Under the pieces are notes generated by a model. The model ran no database searches and was not told the DNA's origin. It saw nothing but the letters and a program-made list of their open reading frames with translations. This document shows, in pieces, positions 14,166 through 22,012 of a DNA stretch of 26,091 nt. The stretch's first letter is position 1. Each line of letters opens with the position of its first letter. The stretch spans positions 1 through 26,091 of IMG/VR virus record IMGVR_UViG_3300034166_001444; one strand, given 5' to 3'. The translations under genes were made by a program, and so were the position numbers. This stretch comes from a virus.

Positions 14166-16112
14166 TCATTTTGCGTCAGCCCAAGTAGCCCCCTTAGACA
14201 CCTCGGCCACGATGGGCACTTTCTCGCAGATCGATGCCCCCGCCCTCTCCATACATTCCCGCAGGCGCTCGCTCCAGTAGTCAGCAAACCTAGTCTCAAC
14301 CTCCAGCACGATCTCGTCATGGACCATCGCAATAAGGCGGCACTGCCCCTCCGGAGCTCTTGAAACCTCGCGCCATATCAGGCCTATGGCTCTTTTTGCA
14401 ATATCTCCAGCCGTCCCCTGCACCTGAGTATTTATTCGGGTGGTGTACTTGTCATCAAACCCTTTCAGAACCCTGCGCCTCCCCGAGAGCGTGAGTACAG
14501 CCGGGGAAGTTCTGGATCCCTCGACTTGCTGCCATCTATAAAGCGTTGGGTATGCTGTTCTAAAACCATCGACAATCTCTTTTGCTTCAGAAGCGCTCAT
14601 ATCAATATTGTATTCAGCCATAGCTTGCTTTCTCAAAGTTGCTGGACCGGCACCGTATAGCAGACCAAAGTTTGCAATTTTTGCACTTGTTCGTTGCGCT
14701 TTAGTGATCTTCTCGCTTTCGACGCCTGTGATTAAGGTCGCGGTCTCGGTGTGAAGGTCCCTACCAGCTTTGTAAGCCTCTAGCATGCGTTCCTCCCCTG
14801 ACAGTTCTGCCGCTACCCGCAGCTCAACCTGTGAGAAGTCTGCGACCACAAGAACATAACCATCTTCCGCTACGAACTTACTTCTAAACTCTGGACTGCG
14901 ATCGACTTGCTGCAGATTGGGACCAGCGCAACTGAGCCGCCCTGTCTTGGTCCCCATCTGCCTGTACCCCGCGTGAATCCGACCGTCCGGTCCGACCGCT
15001 TCAATGAGCTTCTGGATGCTAGTAACTTGGTTCGCCGATGATTTCCATGTCAAATACTGATCGACTAATTGATACTTCTGCCGTATAAACGCTAATAAGT
15101 TCTGGTCAAGACTTGTTTTACCCTCCGCACCAGGCGGCAGAATGATACCCGCATTAGTAAAGGCTACTGCCATCTGCTGTGTAGATGCGGGATTAAAACC
15201 CTTGTACTGTTTAGTTCCTAAGCGGACAGACCCAGTGTCTTTAGCTCTGGTATTAACGCTACCGTCGTCTTCTCTAGGCATCCATAGTGCTGGCTCGCTA
15301 GGGTGCCTCTCTTTAATATGAGTGTCCAGATTCTCTAAAAATGCGGTTTTTAACCCGTCAGCTTTCAATATAAGAGCGTCGTACAGTGACAATGCGTTTG
15401 GTACGTCGAACTTAAAGCCGTACCACTGCATAAGCGCCACAGGACGTAAAACATTCATTTCTAATGCAAAAATATTGTACAAAGTGACGTTTTCTTTTGT
15501 CCTAGCCTGCATTAATGCGGCTATTAACTCTTCTGATAGATGCGGTAAACACATAGCGTCACGAGCGGCGTACAGAAGCATTTGGTCATCAATAGCTCCA
15601 GCCCAATTCGCTTTTTGTAATTCTTTCGGAAGTTCATATTTCAAAATCCGCTGCGCGATGGAGCCTAGGTCGTTTTTAGCACCTGTCCCATTGTTCATAA
15701 TACTACTAGCGATCATAGTATCAAACAGTGGGCCACCTAATACCACCCCTTCACTTCGTAAGAAGTTCAGATCGAAAGTAGCGTTCTGCAGCACCTTAGG
15801 TATTTCCGATTCTAAAAGCTCTTTTAACAGCTTCATCTCAGGAAATTCCCATTCAACTTTATTACTCTTAAAATCTCTCCATCCTTCAATGTCTACTATC
15901 AGTGTAAAATCCTTTGACGCGACTTGTATTAGTCGCACATTGTCTACTGTGAAGTCTAAACCCGTAGTTTCAGTGTCTACTCCCAGTACAGTCTCCTCTT
16001 TAAGGCGCTTGACTGCTTTTACAAACAATACATGGTCTTCAGGACCTCCTACAAACACATAGTCAGCTTTGTCTAGAACCTGCTTACGGTTCAGCACTTT
16101 GTCAGAAGGCAT
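14166..16112 (-). CDS. DNA polymerase I-type (family A) with 3'-5' exonuclease
   Basis: The product has 648 residues. The proofreading domain has Exo I (VDTETTGLD, Asp46/Glu48), Exo II (NATFDLNFL, Asp114) and Exo III (YAARD, Tyr181/Asp185). The polymerase domain has motif A (VVADFSQVELR, Asp425), motif B (RTSAKIANFGLLYG, with Phe482 at the E. coli Phe762 position) and motif C (MVHDE, His598-Asp599-Glu600). No 5'-3' exonuclease domain is present, as in most phage Pol A. All key residues are intact. It replicates phage DNA with the primase-helicase encoded just upstream in the same operon. Confidence 0.95.
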   Translation of the reverse strand: MPSDKVLNRKQVLDKADYVFVGGPEDHVLFVKAVKRLKEETVLGVDTETTGLDFTVDNVRLIQVASKDFTLIVDIEGWRDFKSNKVEWEFPEMKLLKELLESEIPKVLQNATFDLNFLRSEGVVLGGPLFDTMIASSIMNNGTGAKNDLGSIAQRILKYELPKELQKANWAGAIDDQMLLYAARDAMCLPHLSEELIAALMQARTKENVTLYNIFALEMNVLRPVALMQWYGFKFDVPNALSLYDALILKADGLKTAFLENLDTHIKERHPSEPALWMPREDDGSVNTRAKDTGSVRLGTKQYKGFNPASTQQMAVAFTNAGIILPPGAEGKTSLDQNLLAFIRQKYQLVDQYLTWKSSANQVTSIQKLIEAVGPDGRIHAGYRQMGTKTGRLSCAGPNLQQVDRSPEFRSKFVAEDGYVLVVADFSQVELRVAAELSGEERMLEAYKAGRDLHTETATLITGVESEKITKAQRTSAKIANFGLLYGAGPATLRKQAMAEYNIDMSASEAKEIVDGFRTAYPTLYRWQQVEGSRTSPAVLTLSGRRRVLKGFDDKYTTRINTQVQGTAGDIAKRAIGLIWREVSRAPEGQCRLIAMVHDEIVLEVETRFADYWSERLRECMERAGASICEKVPIVAEVSKGATWADAK

Positions 16113-16218
16113 GGTAGTTAGTACCTCGTAAAGAAACGATAAAATAAAAGTGGAGCTAGTAGAGGTGCTCCGGCCCGCAGGTAAATAGTCCCGGGAGTTC
16201 CACCTCTAGGGACTAGGG
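16113..16218 (-). promoter_or_regulatory. Intergenic region with inverted repeats between primase and polymerase genes
   Basis: TAGAGGTG (16160-16167) and CACCTCTA (16201-16208) form an 8-bp inverted repeat, with CTAG further out on both sides. A second pair, GGAGC/GCTCC (16153-16171), overlaps it. A hairpin here could attenuate or process the transcript between the two genes. No T-tract typical of a terminator is seen on the minus strand. Confidence 0.4.
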
Positions 16219-18876
16219 CTATATCGGCCAGCTCCAGTCGTCATCCTCTCCCAGAGCCTCCGCGCGCGCGCGTGATATCTGTGTGGGGATGATATTTGCA
16301 ACTTGTTCCCCGAGATCGCCCTCGGGAGCTGAGGAAAAAGAAGTATCACCTGTTCCGGATCTGGTGGCCTGATAATTGTTTTCCGGAATCGGTGACTCCT
16401 CCAAAGAAGAATTATCATCCCCCTCCGGAGCCTCAGGGGTGATATTTCTTTTTTCCTGTTCCTGCAACCGTTCTCGGGGAACAAGTTGCAAATATCGCTC
16501 ATCCATGGACAACGCACGCACGCGCGAGGGGGGAAGCGTATAGGTGGTTACCGGTTTTTTGCTTCCTGGGACGGACTGCTTTTTCCCCTCCACGAGCACG
16601 CCACCTACAACCCAGCGATCCAACCAGCGCCTCACAGTCAACTGAGAAGGCGTCTTCCTCGCCTGGCCGGTCATCTCCTCTCCCAGGCGCTCCCAGACCT
16701 CTTTGGCGGTCACCCGGTCCGGACCTCCCCCAGACTCCCCCCGAGCACGCTGCACAGCGTCCTTGACGATCCTCAGCGCCATGGTGTGTGGCTCTGGATC
16801 CCCCTGCCCCTCGTCCTCCCGCCGCTCTGTCGGCGTCCAATCCCACACCGAGTACGCGAAATCAGCGTCCCGCTCCACCACCAGCAGGTCCCCTTCCCGG
16901 CCCAGGCGGCTTTTTTTGATCTGGATCAGCCTGCAGCTGGATGGCACCAGGCGCCGCTCCCGCATTTTTTCCCGCTCCTCGTCTGACGGCTTACGGAGAT
17001 GCCATTGCTCGTCTACGGCCGCTGTGAGGTATCGCGTACCGCGAGCACCACCCTGCGCGTTGTCGTGGTGAATCCAAATGATGCTAGTAGCAGGGAAGCC
17101 GTCAGGAGACCCGTTCTTTTCTCCGTAGTAGTAAAAAGGTGAAGCAAATGCTTTATCTTTTTCCTCTACTTGCATTTTTGTACTACATGAACCGATACTA
17201 TCTACTACGACTAATGCTGGCTTGTATTGCTTAATCCACTCTCCGAACTCATGGGTGTGGTTAAGCTGGAAGCCCTTTTTTACAATGAACCAGGAGTCTG
17301 TAGCTAGATCAATTCCATTGTCTTCGCAGTCTTGCACCAACTTGGCAGCGCTCTGATCATTTTGTATCCACAGCACTGGGCCCTGTCGTAGAGGTAGTTC
17401 AATGCCCCGAATCCGCATGGGTATCCCCCGGCCGATGGCTGTAGCCAAACCCATGCAAGCCGATGTCTTCCCGAGTCCGCCAGCGGCATGAAGCATGACC
17501 TGAGTGGGTTTTTGCAGCAGGTTAGGAATAACAAAGGTCATTCGTTCAATTTCTTGCCACCAGGCTTTCTTAAGATTGGATTCCCTAGATGATTCGTAGT
17601 ATCTGTATTCGTCCATAGCAGCTAAGCACTGCTGACCAGTTAGGCGGCGACCAGTCTCAGCAGCTAACCCCGCCATACGGCCTATTCGAATAGCGGGGTT
17701 TAATTCAGTATCATGTATGCGTATCAACGCTTCATGAAACTCACGCTCGTTCATCACTAGACGAGGCGTTTCAATAGATTTAACAACTTGCAGCTGCGCG
17801 TCTTCGGGATAAGAGTAACCGATAGCTGTCGCTATTTCAGCTACATAAGTCTCTAAATCTCCCCCTTGCGGACGAGGGGCGTGTTTCTTACCTGTCCGCA
17901 CTTTATGTATAAAGTCTAAAACATCACCATGCACCCCACACGCTTTACAGTCCCAGCATCCTGTATCCAGTGAATACTGGAATGCCGTCCCGCTCTTGCC
18001 CCCATGCCAAGGGCACCCTGAAAGCATTTGAGGTTTGGAACCAGAACGCAGTGTCCATCCGTATTCGTCGAATGTGGAATGTTGGAATACAAGATCTTCC
18101 AACCGAGGACGTAGTTTTGCCTGTACTTCTTCTCGGAAAAACCAACCCCTAATTTGCTTAGGCGGAATCATTGTATTAGCACCTACATCCGCTGTTAATT
18201 CCTCAAGCTCATCTGTACTTAGGAATTGAACCGGCTTTCTATATGGACGTACAGCATCTAACAGCCATCCCGGCGCATTAGCGGGCATTCCATCGTTGTA
18301 ACTAAGCCATTTGTAGATCATTCCATCTGGATGCTTAGATCCAGGGAGCACGCTCTGGCAGGCATTAAATCGTATGACTAATTCTTGATAGTCGCCCTCA
18401 GTTTGTACCTCAGGTACGGTATCTATCCATTCATCTTTCTCAGTTGCTGAATTATAAGCGTAGTACAGCTTCTTTACACCAGTCATCTCATAAACAAGCT
18501 GCGTCGGTACTCTATAGACAATCTGTCTTCTTTCCAATCTGCCTGATGTCCAACTCATAGTTCTTTCACTCCCATAAGGTTCATATTCTGTTCCTGCCAT
18601 CTTTTTAAATCGCACATCCGCATCTGGACCATCGATGTCCACTGCAATAAGCCCGTCAGAAAGGCTTCCTGTAACAACTCCTATTCCGTTGTAGGCCGTT
18701 TTGCTCTTATACAGTGCAATTGTCTGTTCTTTTGTTAAAGGCTGAATAGTCCAGTCTTTAACATAAGTGTCTTTCCCTGCAACAGGAACAAAAGACCAAC
18801 CGCTTGGGAAGACATTGTTTTCTAATTGCTTAATCGCTTTCGCTCCTAAGAGCTCGGATTTGTCTTGTTCTGCCAT
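16219..18876 (-). CDS. Primase-polymerase / helicase fusion protein
   Basis: The product has 885 residues. The N-terminal part (about 20-210) fits a bifunctional primase-polymerase domain: GIGVVTGSLSDGLIAVDIDG with Asp80/Asp82. A zinc-binding segment follows (CPWH at 288-291 and CWDCKAC at 307-313), like DnaG-type primase fingers. A RecA-like helicase core comes next, with Walker A GGLGKT (466-471) and Walker B ALVVVDS (554-560). A winged-helix segment near 700-770 (VTAKEVWERLGE, QLTVRRWLDRW) and an acidic, low-complexity tail finish it. It would unwind DNA and make primers. Its last 760 bp are much more GC-rich, and the tail carries a large quasi-palindrome. Confidence 0.88.
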   Translation of the reverse strand: MAEQDKSELLGAKAIKQLENNVFPSGWSFVPVAGKDTYVKDWTIQPLTKEQTIALYKSKTAYNGIGVVTGSLSDGLIAVDIDGPDADVRFKKMAGTEYEPYGSERTMSWTSGRLERRQIVYRVPTQLVYEMTGVKKLYYAYNSATEKDEWIDTVPEVQTEGDYQELVIRFNACQSVLPGSKHPDGMIYKWLSYNDGMPANAPGWLLDAVRPYRKPVQFLSTDELEELTADVGANTMIPPKQIRGWFFREEVQAKLRPRLEDLVFQHSTFDEYGWTLRSGSKPQMLSGCPWHGGKSGTAFQYSLDTGCWDCKACGVHGDVLDFIHKVRTGKKHAPRPQGGDLETYVAEIATAIGYSYPEDAQLQVVKSIETPRLVMNEREFHEALIRIHDTELNPAIRIGRMAGLAAETGRRLTGQQCLAAMDEYRYYESSRESNLKKAWWQEIERMTFVIPNLLQKPTQVMLHAAGGLGKTSACMGLATAIGRGIPMRIRGIELPLRQGPVLWIQNDQSAAKLVQDCEDNGIDLATDSWFIVKKGFQLNHTHEFGEWIKQYKPALVVVDSIGSCSTKMQVEEKDKAFASPFYYYGEKNGSPDGFPATSIIWIHHDNAQGGARGTRYLTAAVDEQWHLRKPSDEEREKMRERRLVPSSCRLIQIKKSRLGREGDLLVVERDADFAYSVWDWTPTERREDEGQGDPEPHTMALRIVKDAVQRARGESGGGPDRVTAKEVWERLGEEMTGQARKTPSQLTVRRWLDRWVVGGVLVEGKKQSVPGSKKPVTTYTLPPSRVRALSMDERYLQLVPRERLQEQEKRNITPEAPEGDDNSSLEESPIPENNYQATRSGTGDTSFSSAPEGDLGEQVANIIPTQISRARAEALGEDDDWSWPI
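16258..16529. repeat. Large quasi-palindrome with repeated TGATA motifs (candidate origin)
   Basis: Bases 16291-16315 and 16472-16496 are a perfect 25-bp inverted repeat. Inside it, 16332-16350 and 16438-16457 match inversely at 19 of 20 positions, and TGATAATT (16370-16377) is inversely matched at 16410-16417. All pairs share a centre near 16393.5. Beyond them, alternating CG tracts at 16261-16272 and about 16515-16528 are also symmetric. Seven related motifs with consensus about TGATAWTTST occur on both strands. The region codes the low-complexity end of the primase, so constraint at DNA level is plausible. Confidence 0.8.
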
Positions 18877-19056
18877 TTTAGAACAGGTGGAATGAGGTGA
18901 GTACCGCCACAGCTTGTCCAGTAACGGTCAGGTCATCATAACACCCGTTCACGAAAAAGGGCTAAACTGACATATTTTGGCAGTAAACACGCGACAAGTG
19001 GTCTTTTCGATTGCTTTCTAACCTTCGCAACTGCTTTAATTGGGACAAGTGACGCC
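18877..19056. promoter_or_regulatory. Divergent control region between the two replication/nucleotide operons
   Basis: This 180-bp gap separates the minus-strand primase operon from the plus-strand genes. On the minus strand an extended -10 element, TGTTATGAT (complement of 18935-18943), is seen without a good -35. GACAAGTG occurs twice on the plus strand (18993-19000 and 19044-19051), and CTTGTCC/GGACAAG are inversely placed at about 18913 and 19043. A shared operator for both directions is plausible. No clear plus-strand promoter was found. Confidence 0.45.
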
Positions 19057-19791
19057 GTGTTCTCTTTCTTTTTAAAAATGATGGATCCAGATCAAAAGCA
19101 AGATTCGCTTCACTTAGCCGAGTTTAATCAAGGTGTACGAAACTTTTCTCTTCTTTTTACCCGCTGGATGGACACAAATGAGTGGTCCCACCCGGTTATG
19201 ACTGTTTTGGCTAAAAAGGCGTTAAATGGTACTGCATGGTTACACAGTAGTCAAATTAGCGGTTTAAGACACGGTAAGTTATTCAGCCCCGGCCCACGCA
19301 CTTTTATAGCAATAGAACGCTTAAACTATTACTTGTTTCGCTATATAGAAAGCAAGACACTTATTCCCGGCACAACGAGTAGCAATCAATACTCTAAACC
19401 TTATGCTGTTACTGAGGATAATAAACCGCCTGCTTTGGGCTGGTGGGTAGAAGTCTTTTGTGGAGTTCGTATCCCTAAAGACATAGACTTGAGAATCAAT
19501 TTCTTTACTGAAACACAAGCTAGAGAGATGTCTTTGTCTTGGGCAGCTCTTGTTCGTAAACTGATGATTGCCAATCAAGTGGATATTATTACTGAACTAG
19601 AGCATACTATTCGTATGAACTATCCCGCTAATGACCACGACCGTGTCCTTAAAGTTATCCAAGTAATCCAAAACAAAGCTGTGTGGACTCCCCTGGAACT
19701 TACTGCAGAGTTACCGGCGATCACAGTGCTTACTGAAGCTTTAGGAGGCCCCGAGACCGAAGATCAGCTCCTTCTAGCCTTGCAGAAGTAG
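19057..19791 (+). CDS. Unknown protein with possible DNA-binding N-terminal half
   Basis: The product has 244 residues from GTG 19057; ATG at 19078 or 19081 are alternative starts (MMDPDQKQDSLHLAEFNQGV). No convincing ribosome site decides between them. A segment near residues 60-95 (LHSSQISGLRHGKLFSPGPR then TFIAIERLNYYLF) resembles a Cro/XRE-type helix-turn-helix with 'ISxLRxGK'. The C-terminal half has no recognised motif. It is the first gene of the plus-strand set, which fits an early regulator, but this is inference. Confidence 0.6.
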   Translation: MFSFFLKMMDPDQKQDSLHLAEFNQGVRNFSLLFTRWMDTNEWSHPVMTVLAKKALNGTAWLHSSQISGLRHGKLFSPGPRTFIAIERLNYYLFRYIESKTLIPGTTSSNQYSKPYAVTEDNKPPALGWWVEVFCGVRIPKDIDLRINFFTETQAREMSLSWAALVRKLMIANQVDIITELEHTIRMNYPANDHDRVLKVIQVIQNKAVWTPLELTAELPAITVLTEALGGPETEDQLLLALQK

Positions 19792-19831
19792 TAGAATCTT
19801 GTAACATGCAGATATTCACTACAGCTCAACG

Positions 19832-20119
19832 ATGCCTGATCTTTCTACCTGTGTATATCTGCCAGTTGTAGCTGTTAGCGAATGCCCTAAGTATTTTGCA
19901 TTTTCTTGTTACGATTCTGATGTGGACACTACTTATGAGGTAAGGGGTTACGACAAAGCATCCCTTCTATCATACGTTGACCAAGCCAGAAACTGGAGTA
20001 GGGCGCCACTTGTCCATGAACAGGCGGTTATCCCCGTCTATTTCCTTGAGGGGGTGATTCGGATCCATATGCCGACTGTCTATGCCCATGCCTACATCGA
20101 TACCCCCCCCCCCCCTTAA
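19832..20119 (+). CDS. Small unknown protein ending in a poly-C tract
   Basis: The product has 95 residues (MPDLSTCVYLPVVAVSECPK at the start, with several aromatic and Cys residues). The last codons run through 13 consecutive C (20103-20115) and give PPPP before the stop. A gain or loss of one C would change the end of the protein. No family was recognised. Confidence 0.5.
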   Translation: MPDLSTCVYLPVVAVSECPKYFAFSCYDSDVDTTYEVRGYDKASLLSYVDQARNWSRAPLVHEQAVIPVYFLEGVIRIHMPTVYAHAYIDTPPPP

Positions 20120-20127
20120 ATCAGCCA

Positions 20128-20207
20128 GGTTGACATTCCAACCAAGATCGGTTACTCTGCTTGCAGGTTGATCCACGATCAACTCAAAACCCTCCATTCA
20201 ACCTGCA
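20128..20207 (+). promoter_or_regulatory. Promoter and nested inverted repeats upstream of ssb
   Basis: TTGACA (20130-20135), a 17-bp spacer and TACTCT (20153-20158) give a candidate sigma-70-type promoter. Its -35 lies in an inverted repeat, GGTTG-ACATTC-CAACC (20128-20143). Downstream, GTTGATC-CAC-GATCAAC (20167-20183) forms a 7-bp hairpin. TGCAGGTTGA (20162-20171) also pairs perfectly with TCAACCTGCA (20198-20207), so two folds compete for the same bases before the start codon at 20217. Confidence 0.6.
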
Positions 20208-20216
20208 TCTGTTTCC

Positions 20217-20759
20217 ATGACCGCAGCATTTCTTGAGACTTCCGTTCTGGATGAACTCACAAAAGAACTCCAAAGTGGCAAGTACTTGAATCTCAGCAAA
20301 ATTAACGGAGACAAAAAAGTCCGTTTCTTTGGTACTGGGATTAAAGGATGGGAAGCCTGGACCGAAGACAACAAGCCTCTCCGTTGGGAATCCAAGCCTA
20401 GTGAGTATCCCGCAAACATCAAAAGAGCTGAAGATGGAACCGTAAACATCAAACGCTTTATTGCGGCTGCTATCTGGGACTATGACGATGAGATGTTCAA
20501 GATTATTAACTTGAACAAGACAACTGTACTCAAAAAGTTTTTGACTTACTGCAAGGCTGAAGAGTATGGCAATCCCACTACATACGACATTCGCATTTCA
20601 CGTACCGGAACAGGTATGGATACCGAATACGAGTTGCTAGCCCTGCCACCCAAAGCAGTGACCAAAGAAATCGCAACTGCATACGCTGCAGAATGTGCCA
20701 ACTGGAATCTTGCCGCCATGTTTGATGGTGATGATCCCTTTGGCGAATCCGCTGTTTAG
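20217..20759 (+). CDS. Putative single-stranded DNA-binding protein
   Basis: The product has 180 residues. The central region (GTGIKGWEAWTEDNKPLRWE, KRFIAAAIWDYDDEMFKIIN, then TYDIRISRTGTGMDTEYELL) has the aromatic and strand pattern of a phage OB-fold ssDNA-binding protein. The C-terminus AMFDGDDPFGESAV is acidic with a terminal hydrophobic pair, as in tails that dock to replication partners. It would coat ssDNA at the fork with the phage primase-helicase and polymerase. A terminator follows directly, so it may be its own transcription unit. Assignment is by pattern. Confidence 0.65.
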   Translation: MTAAFLETSVLDELTKELQSGKYLNLSKINGDKKVRFFGTGIKGWEAWTEDNKPLRWESKPSEYPANIKRAEDGTVNIKRFIAAAIWDYDDEMFKIINLNKTTVLKKFLTYCKAEEYGNPTTYDIRISRTGTGMDTEYELLALPPKAVTKEIATAYAAECANWNLAAMFDGDDPFGESAV

Positions 20760-20774
20760 TTCAACATCATACAT

Positions 20775-20800
20775 GGGCCCCCTTGGGCCCTTCTCTTTTT
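20775..20800 (+). terminator. Rho-independent terminator after ssb
   Basis: GGGCCC-CCTT-GGGCCC forms a 6-bp GC stem, followed by TTCTCTTTTT. It lies 15 bp after the SSB stop. Confidence 0.75.
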
Positions 20801-20806
20801 CATCTC

Positions 20807-21055
20807 ATGGGAACTGAAGCTCCTCTAATCCGCATTTATGTACGCAACATTGAGCTACTCGGCTTCAAACGCGGTTGGGATTCCACTCGTCTGGCTTCAG
20901 AGTTAGGGATCTCCACTAATACTTTTCGGCGTCTCCGCTCCGGAGTGAATCGCTACATCTGTACTGATCTATTTCGTACAGTGCTGAAACTGTTTGACTG
21001 CAGCCCTAACGACCTACTGCTCCCTCAAGATGGCGTTGATTACACCTTTGACTGA
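20807..21055 (+). CDS. Cro/XRE-type helix-turn-helix regulator
   Basis: The product has 82 residues from ATG 20807; an in-frame TTG at 20783 lies inside the terminator and is rejected. Residues 25-75 (GWDSTRLASELGISTNTFRR, LRSGVNRYICTDLFRTVLKL, FDCSPNDLLL) form a five-helix Cro/C1-type domain. Its place beside the GGTTGA repeats makes it a candidate for binding them. The next gene starts inside its 3' end (21030), in another frame, which suggests coupled translation. Confidence 0.75.
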   Translation: MGTEAPLIRIYVRNIELLGFKRGWDSTRLASELGISTNTFRRLRSGVNRYICTDLFRTVLKLFDCSPNDLLLPQDGVDYTFD

Positions 21056-21785
21056 GCGTTTAATCGCGCTTCCCTGCTGGGAAATACCTAGCCACACAGC
21101 CCCTAACGGGGAGCGGACATACGAAGCCCCCACCGGCCTCGCTAGTTCAGTCACTACTATTTTGAGTGGCTCTCGTGACAACACCGAGATCGAACTTTGG
21201 CGCGAGTCTGTAGGTACTGAAAAAGCCGATGCTATTCGTGATTTCGCCGCCGCGAGAGGCACAGATCACCACAGCCTAATCGAGCAGTTTCTAAAAGATC
21301 ACAAGGAGCCCGCCTTTGACTACGTCCAATCATCCTACTGGTCTTCTACTCGTCCTTTTCTCGATACGATTGATCATTGCCTTTTAAACGAAGGCACCAT
21401 TTGGCATCCAGAGGGCTTCGCCGGTAAGCTAGATAATATCTCTTACCTGTCCCGTGCTGAGTTGCTGGTTTGGGATAAGAACCATGGAGCGGTCTCAGTA
21501 ATCCAAGTAGCAGATGATTTACAACCCACTCTAATAGATTGGAAAACAGCAGATACCCCTCGTAATCCTAAAAAGATGTACGAGTATTCGCTGCAGGTCG
21601 CTGCTTATGTTGCTGGTGCTAATTACGTCTATGGCAATTTAGGTCTTGACATCCAGCGAGCCAAAATCGTGGTGGCACTACCTGATCAACCGCCGCAGAT
21701 AAAAATCATGGTAGGAGAGGAACTAGACCAATTATTCGAGCATTTTCTTGCCCGTTTACAGCGGTACACGTTCGCGAAGAAATGA
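21030..21785 (+). CDS. PD-(D/E)XK exonuclease (RecB/Cas4-like)
   Basis: The product has 251 residues from ATG 21030; a TTG at 20994 is an in-frame alternative. The nuclease core is visible: DHHSLIEQFL supplies the early His, EGFAGKLD gives the first Asp, TLIDWKT gives the D-x-K motif, and YSLQVAAYVAGANYVYG is the QxxxY motif. This order is typical of RecB-family phage exonucleases such as MGME1-like ones. It would process DNA ends in recombination or replication. The start overlaps the preceding HTH gene by 26 bp. Confidence 0.8.
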   Translation: MALITPLTERLIALPCWEIPSHTAPNGERTYEAPTGLASSVTTILSGSRDNTEIELWRESVGTEKADAIRDFAAARGTDHHSLIEQFLKDHKEPAFDYVQSSYWSSTRPFLDTIDHCLLNEGTIWHPEGFAGKLDNISYLSRAELLVWDKNHGAVSVIQVADDLQPTLIDWKTADTPRNPKKMYEYSLQVAAYVAGANYVYGNLGLDIQRAKIVVALPDQPPQIKIMVGEELDQLFEHFLARLQRYTFAKK

Positions 21786-22012
21786 TCCATCTACACTGGC
21801 TGAATCTATTCTGCTTGCTTTACGCAGCGTGTACGTTCGGGTATCTATTTTCTAAGTACCTAAACAATCGCAGATTGAAGCGCCTAGAAGCACGGATTCA
21901 CTCAACTATCGAATCATCTACTACCCACCCTTCCTTCCTTATCGATCATGGCCCCTCACGTAATAGCCCTGTACTCTTCCGCTCCCGGCGCGGGAAAGTC
22001 CACAGTCGCTAG
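21782..22012 (+). CDS. Small membrane protein overlapping the kinase gene
   Basis: The product has 76 residues, coupled to the nuclease stop by ATGA (21782-21785). An N-terminal transmembrane helix (WLNLFCLLYAACTFGYLF) is followed by a basic segment (KYLNNRRLKRLEARI). Its last 65 bp overlap the kinase gene in another frame. No family was recognised. Confidence 0.5.
   Translation: MIHLHWLNLFCLLYAACTFGYLFSKYLNNRRLKRLEARIHSTIESSTTHPSFLIDHGPSRNSPVLFRSRRGKVHSR

Noticed and set aside
15322-16062. Plus-strand 246-aa frame across the polymerase exonuclease domain
   Set aside because: It is antisense to well-conserved Exo motifs of Pol I.
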